Part shown: positions 1 to 8,086 of the stretch, piece after piece | Layout: every line of letters begins with the position of its first letter | Numbering within the stretch: position 1 is the stretch's first letter | DNA from: Flavobacteriaceae bacterium | GTDB lineage: Bacteria; Bacteroidota; Bacteroidia; Flavobacteriales; Flavobacteriaceae | Reading direction: 5' to 3' | DNA: 64,000 nt | Assembly: GCA_947456955.1 (NCBI GenBank) | Contig: CANGTQ010000003.1 | Span: 124,001 to 188,000 of the forward strand | Position numbers and translations under genes: made by a program | The notes under the pieces: model-generated | Databases searched by the model: none | What the model was told of the DNA's origin: nothing | Seen by the model: only the letters and a program-made list of their open reading frames with translations

Positions 1-439
1 ATCGATTCGGAACTTCAACAATTGGTATTGCCTGTATTGCACCTTGATCAATCCAACGCGTTGGCACTTGGGTTTGTCTGGTAACGCCAACTTTTACTTC
101 GCTCGATAATGCCAAATACACAATATGTGGTTGCAATTGCACTCTTTTTTCATATTCTAAATCGCGGTCTTCAATGTCCAAATGTGCTGTGCTCAACTCG
201 GGTTTCATAATCCAATCGCCTGCAGATGCTGAACTCATGAAACAATCGTAGCAAAATCCCTGACGAAAAATCTTTTTCTTTTTACCACAATTCAAACATT
301 GGTAACCAACGAAATTTATTTCCAAAGATTTGTCCAATAACTGATTTAAACTCAAAAAACTATTCTCAAAAACCAAATAATATTGAATCGGATTGGAAAA
401 TTCGGTTTGCATTTTGGTTAACACGCCTTCGTAAGTCAT
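1..439 (-). CDS. DUF2797 family protein (C-terminal part cut off)
   Basis: The minus-strand frame opens with MTYEGVLTKMQTEFSNP at 439 and runs off the left edge, so about 146 N-terminal residues are visible. It holds a four-cysteine knuckle, CLNCGKKKKIFRQGFCYDC, of the zinc-ribbon kind, then a stretch with LSTAHLDIEDRDLEYE and VKVGVTRQTQVPTRWIDQGA. I recognise this layout from the DUF2797 family, whose biochemical role is not known; the GVTR..Q.P.RWIDQGA segment resembles a GIY-YIG-like motif, which is inference. It is transcribed away from the GH3-family gene; the divergent gap holds a dispersed repeat and a heptamer array. Confidence 0.75.
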   Translation of the reverse strand, partial: MTYEGVLTKMQTEFSNPIQYYLVFENSFLSLNQLLDKSLEINFVGYQCLNCGKKKKIFRQGFCYDCFMSSASAGDWIMKPELSTAHLDIEDRDLEYEKRVQLQPHIVYLALSSEVKVGVTRQTQVPTRWIDQGAIQAIPIVEVPNR

Positions 440-456
440 ATTTATATTTAGGATTT

Positions 457-483
457 AGCCCTTCGACTACGCTCAGGGTGACA
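457..483. repeat. Dispersed intergenic repeat, uninterrupted form
   Basis: The segment AGCCCTTCGACTACGCTC followed by AGGGTGACA matches the minus strand at 17538-17584, except that the distant copy carries an additional 20 bases in its middle. A related fragment, GCTTCGACAAGCTCAGCAAGACA, lies near 5317-5338. It is intergenic and I see no coding potential. Confidence 0.6.
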
Positions 484-537
484 GTTTTGATTATTCATAG
501 CAAGATTAGGAATTAATTCCTATTTTAGCGTAAAGTT

Positions 538-572
538 ATAATTCATAACTCATAATTCATAACTCATAATTC
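538..572. repeat. Heptamer array 1 (ATAATTC/ATAACTC), just upstream of the GH3-family gene
   Basis: Five exact 7-base units alternate ATAATTC and ATAACTC with no spacer, and the last unit ends four bases before the ATG at 577. The same consensus, in the same orientation relative to the gene, precedes clpP (5158-5191). The array would lie in the 5' untranslated leader. Confidence 0.85.
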
Positions 573-576
573 AAAA

Positions 577-2106
577 ATGCCAATACCATTAATAAACTCT
601 ATTGCTTCCTGGGTTTTAAAACAGCGCATTCATCAGATTGAGTTGTTTTTAAAATATCCGCATGAAGTTCAGGAAGAACTTATGATGAACTTAATTCGTT
701 CTTCGGAAGAAACGGTAATTGGTCAGAAATATGATTTTGGAAGTATTAAAAGCTACCAAACTTTTGCAGAAAGAGTTCCTATTGCTACTTATGAAGATTT
801 GGAACCGATGATTGAACTAACCCGAAAAGGAGCACAAAATGTTTTTTGGAACACTCCGATAAAATGGTTTGCCAAATCGAGTGGAACTACCAATGCGAAA
901 AGCAAATTTATTCCGGTAAGCAACGAAGCTTTGGAAGATTGTCATTACAAAGGCAGCAAGGATTTGTTGTGTATGTATTTGAACAACAACGAAAACTCCG
1001 AAATGTTTTTGGGTAAAAGTTTGCGTCTTGGCGGGAGTTCACAGATTTACGAAAACAACAACACGTATTTTGGAGATTTATCGGCTATTTTGATTGAGAA
1101 TATGCCTATTTGGGCTGAATTTAGTAGTACACCTAGTAGTAAAATATCCTTGATGGGCGAATGGGAAACCAAACTTACCGCCATTATAAACGAGACTAGG
1201 AATGAAAATGTTACTAGTTTTGCCGGAGTACCTTCTTGGATGTTGGTTTTGTTAAACAGAATTATGACTGAAACCGGTAAAGAAAATCTAATGGAATTGT
1301 GGCCAAATTTGGAAGTATATTTTCATGGTGGTGTGAGTTTTGAACCGTACAGAGAACAATACAAAAAGATACTGCCTCAAAATAATTTCAAATACTACGA
1401 AATATACAATGCATCAGAAGGATTTTTTGCGATACAGGATTTGAATTACTCTAATGATTTGTTATTGATGTTGGATTACGGAATTTTTTATGAATTTATT
1501 CCGATGGATACGTTTGGGACATCAAACCAAAAAGTAATTCGCCTTTCGGATGTAGAATTATTTAAAAATTATGCTGTTGTTATTACTACTAATGCCGGAC
1601 TTTGGCGTTATTTGATTGGCGACACCGTGCGCTTTACTTCTTTGTCTCCATACAGAATTCGCGTTTCGGGAAGAACTAAACATCATATTAATGTGTTTGG
1701 CGAGGAATTAATGGTTGAAAATACCGATATGGCTTTAGCTAAAACTTGTTCGGATATTCATTGTGAAGTGAAAGACTATACTGTTGCACCAATTTTTATG
1801 AAAGACAAAGAAAAAGGAGCACACGAATGGATGATTGAATTCAAAAAACAACCAGATGACATTCGATTATTTCAAAAAACATTGGATGAAAATTTACAAT
1901 CTTTGAACTCCGATTACGAAGCCAAACGCTATAATAATATGACTCTAAATCAGCTAAAAATTAATGTGGCAAGAGAAAATTTATTTTACGATTGGCTTAA
2001 GGAAAATAATAAACTCGGCGGACAACACAAAATACCACGACTTTCTAATGAAAGAGATTATTTGGAGCAATTAAAAAGTATGCAGAACGAAGTGAAATCA
2101 ATTTAG
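577..2106 (+). CDS. GH3 family protein (GH3 auxin-responsive promoter superfamily)
   Basis: A 509-residue protein of the GH3 superfamily, which belongs to the acyl-adenylate-forming enzymes. Plant members join acyl acids such as auxin or jasmonate to amino acids; the substrate of the Bacteroidetes members is unknown. Visible motifs are the ATP-binding loop KSSGTTNAKSKFIP near residue 108, a mid-region VYFHGGVSFEPYREQY, and YYEIYNASEGFF near 275, the GH3 counterpart of the adenylation-enzyme Y-x-SE motif. There is no signal peptide, so it should be cytoplasmic. The length fits bacterial homologues. It is followed three bases later by a tiny lipoprotein gene and then an EamA transporter, probably as one transcript. 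The start is the ATG immediately after a heptamer array. Confidence 0.9.
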   Translation: MPIPLINSIASWVLKQRIHQIELFLKYPHEVQEELMMNLIRSSEETVIGQKYDFGSIKSYQTFAERVPIATYEDLEPMIELTRKGAQNVFWNTPIKWFAKSSGTTNAKSKFIPVSNEALEDCHYKGSKDLLCMYLNNNENSEMFLGKSLRLGGSSQIYENNNTYFGDLSAILIENMPIWAEFSSTPSSKISLMGEWETKLTAIINETRNENVTSFAGVPSWMLVLLNRIMTETGKENLMELWPNLEVYFHGGVSFEPYREQYKKILPQNNFKYYEIYNASEGFFAIQDLNYSNDLLLMLDYGIFYEFIPMDTFGTSNQKVIRLSDVELFKNYAVVITTNAGLWRYLIGDTVRFTSLSPYRIRVSGRTKHHINVFGEELMVENTDMALAKTCSDIHCEVKDYTVAPIFMKDKEKGAHEWMIEFKKQPDDIRLFQKTLDENLQSLNSDYEAKRYNNMTLNQLKINVARENLFYDWLKENNKLGGQHKIPRLSNERDYLEQLKSMQNEVKSI

Positions 2107-2108
2107 TT

Positions 2109-2249
2109 ATGAGAAAAGTCGTTTTGTATTTACTCCTTGTAATTTTTTTAGTGTCTTGCGGTCCTCACCGAATGAAATGTGGTCCGGGAAGACGATGTCT
2201 GGTAGATGCTCCTAAAGAAAAGATGATTGTAAATAAACCAATCTCTTGA
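2109..2249 (+). CDS. Small lipoprotein, 46 residues, function unknown
   Basis: The frame begins three bases after the GH3-family stop with MRKVVLYLLLVIFLVSCGP. This is a lipoprotein signal peptide with two positive residues, an 11-residue hydrophobic core and a lipobox LVSC, so Cys17 would be lipidated. The mature part is only about 30 residues, basic and cysteine-containing (CGPHRMKCGPGRRCL). Its TGA stop overlaps the TTG start of the following EamA gene, which suggests translational coupling. I do not recognise a function. The clean lipobox and tight packing between two genes argue that it is real. Confidence 0.65.
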   Translation: MRKVVLYLLLVIFLVSCGPHRMKCGPGRRCLVDAPKEKMIVNKPIS

Positions 2250-3142
2250 AAACAAAATTATATCTCGCACTATTTTGTGTAGCTTTCTTTTGGGGTACTA
2301 CTTTTTTAGGAATCCGAATTGGAGTTGAAACGATCCCACCTTTTATTTTGGCTGGAATCCGTAATTTAATTTCAGGGTCGATAATTTTTATCTATTTGTA
2401 TTCTCAAAAAAAATTAGAAAAAGTAAGTCCAAGACAATTTTTGAGAGCTTTTATTTTATCAATCTTAATGATTGTTTTAGCAAATGGACTGACGACTTAT
2501 GCTGAAAAATATATTACTAGCGGATTAGCATCCTTAATTTCTACATTTACTCCTTTTTGCGTTTTGATTTTAAACTTGATTTTTGGGTATGAAAAACTAT
2601 CAGTCAAAACAGTAGTCGGAATTCTTTTGGGGATGTTTGGAATTTTCCTCATCTATCAAAGCAGTATAAACGATTTATTAATTCCTGAATACCGACAAGG
2701 CGTTTGCGCACTACTGTTTGCTATTTTAGCATGGGCAATTGGAACAATATTTATGAAAAGAGGAAGTGAAAACTCTTTGACAATGCTTATGAGTGTCTGT
2801 GTGCAAATGCTGATAGCTGGAGTAGTTTTGACTGCTGTTCAATTTTATTTTACTCCAGATATTTCAACTGCAACTTGGAGTTTAAGAAGTGTTTTTGCCA
2901 TGATTTATCTTGCTTTATTTGGCTCAGTTGTGGGTTATGTTGCCTTTAGCTATTTAATCACACAACTACCTTCAACCAAAGTTGTGGTATTGTCTTATAT
3001 TAATTTAGTAGTAGCACTATTTTTAGGTTGGTTAATTTTGGATGAAAAAATTACGAGTCAAATTATTGTTGCTACAATATTTATTATCAGCGGTGTGGTA
3101 ATTGTGAATTTAAAAAAAGCAAAAAATCCCGTCACTTTATAA
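2246..3142 (+). CDS. EamA/DMT-superfamily permease
   Basis: A 298-residue inner-membrane protein with about ten hydrophobic helices in two EamA repeats. The first opens with LALFCVAFFWGTTFLGIRIG and the second covers about residues 150-290 (LFAILAWAIGTIFMKRGSE). The drug/metabolite transporter superfamily exports or imports small metabolites; the substrate cannot be read from the sequence. The start is TTG at 2246, overlapping the stop of the upstream lipoprotein gene as TTGA. No ATG is available before residue 56, and the MKTKLYLALF start places the first helix correctly. Its own stop codon lies in the loop of a terminator hairpin shared with convergent clpX. Confidence 0.85.
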   Translation: MKTKLYLALFCVAFFWGTTFLGIRIGVETIPPFILAGIRNLISGSIIFIYLYSQKKLEKVSPRQFLRAFILSILMIVLANGLTTYAEKYITSGLASLISTFTPFCVLILNLIFGYEKLSVKTVVGILLGMFGIFLIYQSSINDLLIPEYRQGVCALLFAILAWAIGTIFMKRGSENSLTMLMSVCVQMLIAGVVLTAVQFYFTPDISTATWSLRSVFAMIYLALFGSVVGYVAFSYLITQLPSTKVVVLSYINLVVALFLGWLILDEKITSQIIVATIFIISGVVIVNLKKAKNPVTL

Positions 3143-3160
3143 AACGAGACGGGATTTTTT
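3121..3160. terminator. Bidirectional intrinsic terminator between the EamA gene and clpX
   Basis: A 13-bp perfect stem (AAAAAATCCCGTC at 3121-3133 against GACGGGATTTTTT at 3148-3160) has A/T runs on both sides, so it can terminate the two convergent genes. It contains the TCCCGTCTCGTT core (minus strand) seen in three other terminators of the window. Confidence 0.85.
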
Positions 3161-4396
3161 TTATGATGCTAATTCTAGCCTTTTTAGTAAATTTTTGTTT
3201 AACGCATCCCTTGTATAATCAACATCGACATGAAGTTCTTTTTCTTCCGAACTCGGCAAATCATACATAGCATCGGTTAAAATGGCTTCACAAAGTGAAC
3301 GCAAACCTCTTGCTCCTAATTTGTATTCCAACGCTTTGTCAACAATATAATCTAAGGCGTTGTCATCTATGGTGAATTTCACTTCATCCATCGCAAATAA
3401 CTTTTTATATTGCTTGATTAAGGCATTTTTTGGTTCGGTTAAAATAGCGCGAAGCGTTTCTCTATCTAAAGGATCCATGTGTGTTAATAGGGGAAGTCGG
3501 CCAATGATTTCGGGAATTAATCCAAAATGTTTGATGTCTTTTGGGATAATATATTGAAGTAAATTGTCTTTGTCAATATTGTCTACATTTCTGGAAGTGC
3601 TGTAACCAACCGCTGTTCTGTTCAGTCGTTTAGAAATAATTCTTTCAATGCCATCGAAAGCACCTCCGGCAATAAACAAAATATCTTTGGTATTGACTTC
3701 AATAAATTTTTGATCTGGATGTTTCCTTCCTCCTTTTGGTGGAACATTTACGACCGTTCCTTCTAATAATTTAAGCAAAGCCTGTTGCACACCTTCACCT
3801 GAAACATCACGAGTTATTGATGGATTATCACTTTTACGAGCAATCTTATCTATCTCGTCAATAAAAACGATTCCTCTTTCGGCTTTCTCCAAATCATAAT
3901 CAGCGGCTTGTAACAATCGGGTTAAAATGCTTTCTACATCTTCACCTACATAACCCGCTTCGGTTAAAACCGTTGCGTCAACTATAGCTAAAGGAACTTC
4001 AAGCATTCGCGCAATGGTTTTTGCTACCAATGTTTTTCCGGTTCCGGTTTGACCAACCATAATGATGTTGCTTTTTTCAATTTCAACATCTTCTTCGTGC
4101 TGCAATTGCATCAATCGTTTGTAATGATTGTAAACGGCAACCGACATTACTTTTTTGGTTTGGTCTTGTCCAATTACATATTGGTCTAAAAAAGCCCGGA
4201 TTTCTTTTGGTTTTTTTAAAATCAAATCAGAACTTGATTTCAAAGCATTTCCCCCTGATTTCAGTTCTTCTAAAACTATTCCGTGAGCTTGCTCAATACA
4301 TCGATCGCAAACGTGCGCATTAATTCCGGCAATCAATAAATTGGTTTCCGGTTTTTTTCTTCCGCAAAAAGAACATTCTAAAACTTGTTTTGCCAT
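3161..4396 (-). CDS. clpX: ATP-dependent Clp protease ATP-binding subunit ClpX
   Basis: ClpX is the AAA+ unfoldase that recognises tagged substrates and feeds them into ClpP. The 411 residues start with the C4 zinc-binding domain (Cys8, Cys11, Cys30, Cys33), followed by a AAA+ module with Walker A GQTGTGKT at 115-122 and Walker [13 protein letters not shown] near 175. A sensor region ([16 protein letters not shown]) and a ClpB-D2-like small domain ending in LGARGLRSL follow. Length and motifs are normal. The order tig-clpP-clpX on one strand is the classical arrangement. A degenerate repeat (4410-4465) separates it from clpP. Confidence 0.97.
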   Translation of the reverse strand: MAKQVLECSFCGRKKPETNLLIAGINAHVCDRCIEQAHGIVLEELKSGGNALKSSSDLILKKPKEIRAFLDQYVIGQDQTKKVMSVAVYNHYKRLMQLQHEEDVEIEKSNIIMVGQTGTGKTLVAKTIARMLEVPLAIVDATVLTEAGYVGEDVESILTRLLQAADYDLEKAERGIVFIDEIDKIARKSDNPSITRDVSGEGVQQALLKLLEGTVVNVPPKGGRKHPDQKFIEVNTKDILFIAGGAFDGIERIISKRLNRTAVGYSTSRNVDNIDKDNLLQYIIPKDIKHFGLIPEIIGRLPLLTHMDPLDRETLRAILTEPKNALIKQYKKLFAMDEVKFTIDDNALDYIVDKALEYKLGARGLRSLCEAILTDAMYDLPSSEEKELHVDVDYTRDALNKNLLKRLELAS

Positions 4397-4409
4397 TTTT
4401 TTTAGTTAG

Positions 4410-4465
4410 CAGTCGCAGTCGCAGTCGCAGTTACTGTGAACTGTGACTGTAAACTGAAAACTGAA
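4410..4465. repeat. Short tandem array between clpP and clpX (6-base then 7-base period)
   Basis: Three CAGTCG hexamers (4410-4427) run into five ACTG-beginning units at 4433, 4440, 4446, 4453 and 4460, spaced 7, 6, 7 and 7 bases. The block fills the entire clpP-clpX gap and would be in the leader of clpX. Confidence 0.7.
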
Positions 4466-5152
4466 TTATCTTCTTAAAACTTCATCAATCATTCCGTATT
4501 CTTTAGCTTCATCGGCAATCATCCAGTAATCACGTTCTGAATCTTTGTGAACTTTATCAAATGTTTGGCCAGAATGATGAGAGATTATTTGGTATAACTC
4601 ATCTTTAAGTTTCAACATTTCTTTTAAGTTGATTTCCATATCGGTTGCCACTCCAGATGCGCCACCTGAAGGTTGGTGAATCATTACTCTTGAATGTGGT
4701 AAAGCCGAACGTTTTCCTGCAGCACCAGCACATAATAAAACGGCTCCCATAGAAGCTGCCATTCCGGTACAAATTGTTGCTACATCTGGCTTGATATATT
4801 GCATTGTATCATAAATTCCAAGTCCAGCGTAAACACTTCCGCCTGGAGAATTGATATAGATTTGGATGTCTTTTGAAGCATCAACACTTTCCAAAAACAA
4901 CAATTGTGCTTGGATAATGTTGGCCATATAATCATTAACTCCTGACCCCATGAAGATGATTCTATCCATCATTAAACGGGAGAAAACGTCAAGTTGTGAC
5001 ACATTCATTTGGCGTTCTTCAATAATATAAGGCGTCATGCTACCTACGATTTTATCGTAGTACAAACTGTTTACGCCGTGCTTTTTAGTTGCGAAACTTT
5101 TAAACTGCTTCGCCAGTTCGAGCGTAGCTCTCGGGTCTTTTCCGTAGTCCAT
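4466..5152 (-). CDS. clpP: ATP-dependent Clp protease proteolytic subunit ClpP
   Basis: ClpP forms the double-heptamer serine protease chamber that partners ClpX. The catalytic triad is visible: Ser134 in GMAASMG, His159 in SRVMIHQPSGG and Asp208 in SERDYWM. The 228-residue length includes an N-terminal extension of about 30 residues relative to E. coli ClpP, usual in Bacteroidetes. It lies between tig and clpX, all on the minus strand. The leader carries a heptamer array five bases before the ATG, the same consensus as in front of the GH3-family gene, and a large dispersed repeat separates it from tig. Confidence 0.97.
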   Translation of the reverse strand: MDYGKDPRATLELAKQFKSFATKKHGVNSLYYDKIVGSMTPYIIEERQMNVSQLDVFSRLMMDRIIFMGSGVNDYMANIIQAQLLFLESVDASKDIQIYINSPGGSVYAGLGIYDTMQYIKPDVATICTGMAASMGAVLLCAGAAGKRSALPHSRVMIHQPSGGASGVATDMEINLKEMLKLKDELYQIISHHSGQTFDKVHKDSERDYWMIADEAKEYGMIDEVLRR

Positions 5153-5157
5153 TTTTA

Positions 5158-5191
5158 GTTATGAATTATGAGTTATAAGTTATGAATTGTG
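5158..5191. repeat. Heptamer array 2, just upstream of clpP
   Basis: Plus-strand units GTTATGA, ATTATGA, GTTATAA, GTTATGA and a partial ATTGTG are contiguous with a perfect 7-base period. On the clpP coding strand this reads as ATAATTC/ATAACTC-type units, matching array 1 (538-572). The last base is five bases from the clpP ATG. Confidence 0.85.
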
Positions 5192-5238
5192 TTTTGTTTT
5201 AGTCAAAGTTCATGCCTTGTTATTTAAAGTGACATAGT

Positions 5239-5425
5239 GTCGGTAAGCGGAAACCCTAGCCCGGACCTGCCTGCCGGCAGGCAGGTTGAAATGGAAATCC
5301 TTTTTATTGTTTTGTGCTTCGACAAGCTCAGCAAGACAAAAAATAAAAAGATTTCAACGGACAGCCGGAAAAAGCTTCTAAAGATTCTGACCCGAGCGCA
5401 GCGAACTGACGCAGTAAACAAGTTC
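5239..5425. repeat. Composite dispersed repeat A in the tig-clpP gap
   Basis: The 327-base gap 5153-5479 holds no credible gene. From 5239 it contains TAGCCCGGA, then a 20-bp palindrome (5266-5285), then TTGAAATGGAAATCC with a TTTTTATTGT tail. A centre with TTCGACAAGCTCAG follows, then an opposing arm (ATAAAAAGATTTCAACGGAC with AGCCGGAAAAAGC), and finally GACCCGAGCGCAGCGAAC. The arms recur in inverted orientation at 17511-17626. Open frames here, including ones reading LPAGRQ across the palindrome, are repeat artefacts. Confidence 0.7.
5266..5285. repeat. 20-bp perfect palindrome inserted in repeat A
   Basis: CCTGCCTGCCGGCAGGCAGG is a perfect palindrome (22 bp counting the flanking A and T). 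A variant with paired changes that keep the stem occurs at 17553-17572. The copy of the flanking repeat at 17603-17630 lacks it. Confidence 0.8.
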
Positions 5426-5429
5426 AGAA

Positions 5430-5459
5430 TAAAAAAAGCGCCAAATTACTTTGACGCTC
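5430..5459 (-). terminator. Terminator of tig
   Basis: On the minus strand an 8-bp stem (AGCGTCAA / TTGGCGCT, one wobble pair; plus coordinates 5451-5458 and 5437-5444) is followed by seven T residues. It begins about 20 bases after the tig stop codon. Confidence 0.75.
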
Positions 5460-5479
5460 AAATATAGTAAAATATATTA

Positions 5480-6814
5480 TTAGTGTTTTAATTCACCATA
5501 CATTGCTTTGATGAAATCATCATAGCTTACTTCTTTTGTTTTGGCCTTTACTTTATCTTTAAACAAGTTTAGCATTTTTTCGCTCATAACCTGCTCTGAC
5601 AAACGTTTAACTTCGTCTTGGTTTGCCATTACACGAGCTACAATTCCTTGAACATCTTCTTCTGTTGGATTCATTTGTCCGAATTGTGCCATTTGTTTTT
5701 TTATCACATTTGAAGTATAGTCTTTTAACTCTTCGAAAGTGATTTGCAAATTGTTATCTGCCATTACCTTACCTTCGATTAATTGGTAACGCAAGCCATT
5801 TTCTGATTTGTTGTATTCTGCTTCGGCCTCTTCAGCTGAGATTGGGTTTTCACCTGCAGTTTGTATCCATTTTTTTAGGAAAGAAGCAGGTAAATCAAAC
5901 TTGGTTGATGCGATTAGTGACTCGGTCACATCGTTTAAGAATTTTTGATCTGCTTGTTGTTTGAATTGTTGTTCGGCATCCTCTTTTATTTTTGCTTTTA
6001 GTTCAGCTACAGAAGTCACTACTTTTGGGCCAAATAATTTATCGAATAATTCTTGATCTAAAGTAGCCAGTTCGTGACCTACCACTTCATCAATAGTGAA
6101 GGTTACTTCAATATCCAAACCGTGAACATCATCATGACCAATTGCTAAAACGTCCATTAATTTGTGATCATCATCAAACAAACCTTTTGTTTTCAACGTC
6201 ACAACATCACCTACTTTTTTACCGATGAACGATTTTGCCGTTTTCTTGTCAGCGAACGTGTCTAATGATAACGTTGTTCTGTTGTTAATTCCTTTTTCTT
6301 CATTTGTAAAAAACCCAGAAACATCATTTCCTTCTTCAACAGTGTCTTTTGCGATTAGTTTTCCGTATTGTTTTTGAATACGTGCTACTTGGTCGTTTAA
6401 CATTTTATCGTCGGCAACAATTTTATATTGCACTAAATTATTTTTAGCGGCTAAATCAACTGAGAATTCAGGGGCTAAACCTAATTCAAACTCAAATTTA
6501 TAATCTTCAACATCCCAATTGAAATCTTCGGTTACTTTTGGAAGAGGATTTCCAAGGATATCTAATTTTTCTGCAACTAAATATTTGTTCAGATTGTCTT
6601 GCAACAATTTGTTTACTTCTTCTAATAAAATAGCTTTACCGTATTGCTTTTGGATTAAGCTCATTGGTACAGTTCCTTTTCTGAAACCTTTGATTGCAGC
6701 ATTTTTTCGATAATCTGCCAATACTTTATTTACCTTTTCTGCATAATCATTTTTTGCCACTTCAACAGTAACAATAGCATTCAATGCATCTACGTTATTT
6801 CTTGTAATATTCAT
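5480..6814 (-). CDS. tig: Trigger factor
   Basis: Trigger factor is the ribosome-bound chaperone that meets nascent chains at the exit tunnel. The 444-residue protein has the N-terminal ribosome-binding signature GFRKGTVP near residue 42, a central FKBP-like segment (about 150-245) and a long helical C-terminal chaperone domain. The FKBP-like part is poorly conserved (VSGFFTNEEKG), as in other Bacteroidetes, so isomerase activity is doubtful. It heads the tig-clpP-clpX cluster. A good promoter lies at 6840-6870, embedded in a perfect inverted repeat. Confidence 0.95.
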   Translation of the reverse strand: MNITRNNVDALNAIVTVEVAKNDYAEKVNKVLADYRKNAAIKGFRKGTVPMSLIQKQYGKAILLEEVNKLLQDNLNKYLVAEKLDILGNPLPKVTEDFNWDVEDYKFEFELGLAPEFSVDLAAKNNLVQYKIVADDKMLNDQVARIQKQYGKLIAKDTVEEGNDVSGFFTNEEKGINNRTTLSLDTFADKKTAKSFIGKKVGDVVTLKTKGLFDDDHKLMDVLAIGHDDVHGLDIEVTFTIDEVVGHELATLDQELFDKLFGPKVVTSVAELKAKIKEDAEQQFKQQADQKFLNDVTESLIASTKFDLPASFLKKWIQTAGENPISAEEAEAEYNKSENGLRYQLIEGKVMADNNLQITFEELKDYTSNVIKKQMAQFGQMNPTEEDVQGIVARVMANQDEVKRLSEQVMSEKMLNLFKDKVKAKTKEVSYDDFIKAMYGELKH

Positions 6815-6831
6815 ATTAATACATACTAAAA

Positions 6832-6870
6832 TTGGGTTGCAAAATTATAACATTTATGCAACCCAACCAA
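6832..6870 (-). promoter_or_regulatory. tig promoter overlapped by a 10-bp perfect inverted repeat
   Basis: On the minus strand TTG (6870-6868), a 20-base spacer and TAATTTTG (6847-6840) fit the Bacteroidetes consensus exactly. A perfect inverted repeat, TTGGGTTGCA at 6832-6841 and TGCAACCCAA at 6857-6866, places one arm in the spacer and the other over the predicted transcription start. This could be an operator; a hairpin at the end of the upstream gene is the alternative. Confidence 0.6.
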
Positions 6871-6894
6871 GTTTTTATTTTATTGATTTACAAC

Positions 6895-7242
6895 CTATTT
6901 TTTTGCATCTCCTGTAATTTGATAAACCAAGGATTGCGAAAGTGACAATATAATGCTAAAAAGCATGGCTGTCCAAAACGAACTAACGTGAAATCCTTCC
7001 ACAAAATGATCGCAGAGTAATATCATTACGGCATTGATTACCAGTAAAAATAATCCAAGCGTAAAAATGGTCACGGGTAATGTGAATAACACTAAAACAG
7101 GTTTTACAAAAAAGTTGAGTAAGCCCAAAACGATTGCTACTGTTAGGGCTGTAGTGAATTCGTCTACAATTACTCCTTTCATGATTTTGGCGATAACCAA
7201 TACTAAAATGGCTGTGATAAGTATTCTAAATAGTAGTTTCAT
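6895..7242 (-). CDS. Four-helix membrane protein, phage holin family 4 (PF04020-like)
   Basis: A 115-residue integral membrane protein with four hydrophobic segments: residues 5-20, 33-50, 55-75 and 88-108. The pattern with NFFVKPVLVLFTLPVTIFTLG is that of the mycobacterial-type four-TM phage holin family, which in most bacteria is a chromosomal protein of unknown role rather than a lysis protein. It has no phage neighbours. It lies between the alpha/beta hydrolase gene and tig on the same strand, 8 bases after the hydrolase gene, so those two are probably co-transcribed. Confidence 0.75.
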   Translation of the reverse strand: MKLLFRILITAILVLVIAKIMKGVIVDEFTTALTVAIVLGLLNFFVKPVLVLFTLPVTIFTLGLFLLVINAVMILLCDHFVEGFHVSSFWTAMLFSIILSLSQSLVYQITGDAKK

Positions 7243-7250
7243 AGTTTCAT

Positions 7251-8036
7251 TTATGTTTTAATTTTAGATTTCTCGTTTGTCAAAAACCTTGCCGTTTCCT
7301 CAAAAAACAATTTCGGATTTTCTGCATGTAACCAATGACCAACATTTGGAATTGTTGCTAATTCAAAACTAGGGAAATGTTTTTTAATTTCAGGTAAATC
7401 AGTTTCTAAAATGTATTTTGAGTTTCCACCACGGATGAACAGTGTTGGTTTGTCGAAATGATTTTCTGTTGGCAATGCTTCTCCAATGGTTTCAATTTTG
7501 GCATTAAAAACGGGTAAATTAAATCGGAAAGCTAATTGGCCTGATTCAATCCAATAGAGGTTCTTCATCAAAAATTTGCGTGTGCCAAAATCCGGGATGA
7601 ATGGGTATAGCATTTCTTCTACTTGAGCCCTGTCTGGTTTTGAAGAAAAATCAACAGCATTTAAACCTGCTAAAATAGCTTCGTGATGTGGCGGGTAATA
7701 TTTCGGGCAGATGTCGGCGATGATTAATTTCTCCAACATTTCAGAATAACTTGTAGCAAAAAGCATAGCCACTTTTCCGCCCATAGAATGACCAATTATT
7801 GAAATATTTTCTAAATGATAGTGTTTGCAATATTCAAAAATGTCATTAGTCATCACACTATAATTAAACTCATCGGAATGAAAACTTTTGCCGTGATTTC
7901 TTAAATCGAGCATATGAACTTCAAACCCTTCGGCAGCATAGTTTGAGCCTAAAGATTTCCAATTGTCCGACATTCCGAGAAAACCGTGAATGATTAGTAG
8001 AGGTCTGCCTTGGCCTTCTATTCTTGAGTTGAGCAT
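7251..8036 (-). CDS. Alpha/beta hydrolase (YbfF-like esterase)
   Basis: A 261-residue alpha/beta-fold hydrolase without a signal peptide. It has the oxyanion segment HGFLGMSDNW near residue 18, the nucleophile elbow GHSMGG near residue 83, a cap region, RGGNSKYI for the acidic-residue region and the catalytic histidine in VGHWLHAENP near 235. The overall pattern resembles the short-acyl esterase YbfF; the actual substrate is unknown. A short 10-base-period repeat with CACAGAG/CTCAGAG separates it from pdxJ. Confidence 0.85.
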   Translation of the reverse strand: MLNSRIEGQGRPLLIIHGFLGMSDNWKSLGSNYAAEGFEVHMLDLRNHGKSFHSDEFNYSVMTNDIFEYCKHYHLENISIIGHSMGGKVAMLFATSYSEMLEKLIIADICPKYYPPHHEAILAGLNAVDFSSKPDRAQVEEMLYPFIPDFGTRKFLMKNLYWIESGQLAFRFNLPVFNAKIETIGEALPTENHFDKPTLFIRGGNSKYILETDLPEIKKHFPSFELATIPNVGHWLHAENPKLFFEETARFLTNEKSKIKT

Positions 8037-8039
8037 GTT

Positions 8040-8084
8040 TTTAGTTTCACAGAGATTCTCAGAGAAAAAATGAGATTCACAGAG
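8040..8084. repeat. Short degenerate CACAGAG repeat between pdxJ and the hydrolase gene
   Basis: Units TTTCACAGAG, ATTCTCAGAG, AAAAAATGAG and ATTCACAGAG follow one another with a 10-base period. A similar CACAGATT pair lies at 8817-8834 on the other side of pdxJ. Confidence 0.55.
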
Positions 8085-8086
8085 TT

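Noticed and set aside
5224..5467. Two small open frames in the tig-clpP gap reading LPAGRQ or CLPAGRSG
   Set aside because: Both run across the 20-bp palindrome and composite repeat A, so they are repeat artefacts rather than genes.
6895..7242. Prophage remnant suggested by the holin-family protein
   Set aside because: No other phage gene is near it, and this four-helix family is a common chromosomal membrane protein.
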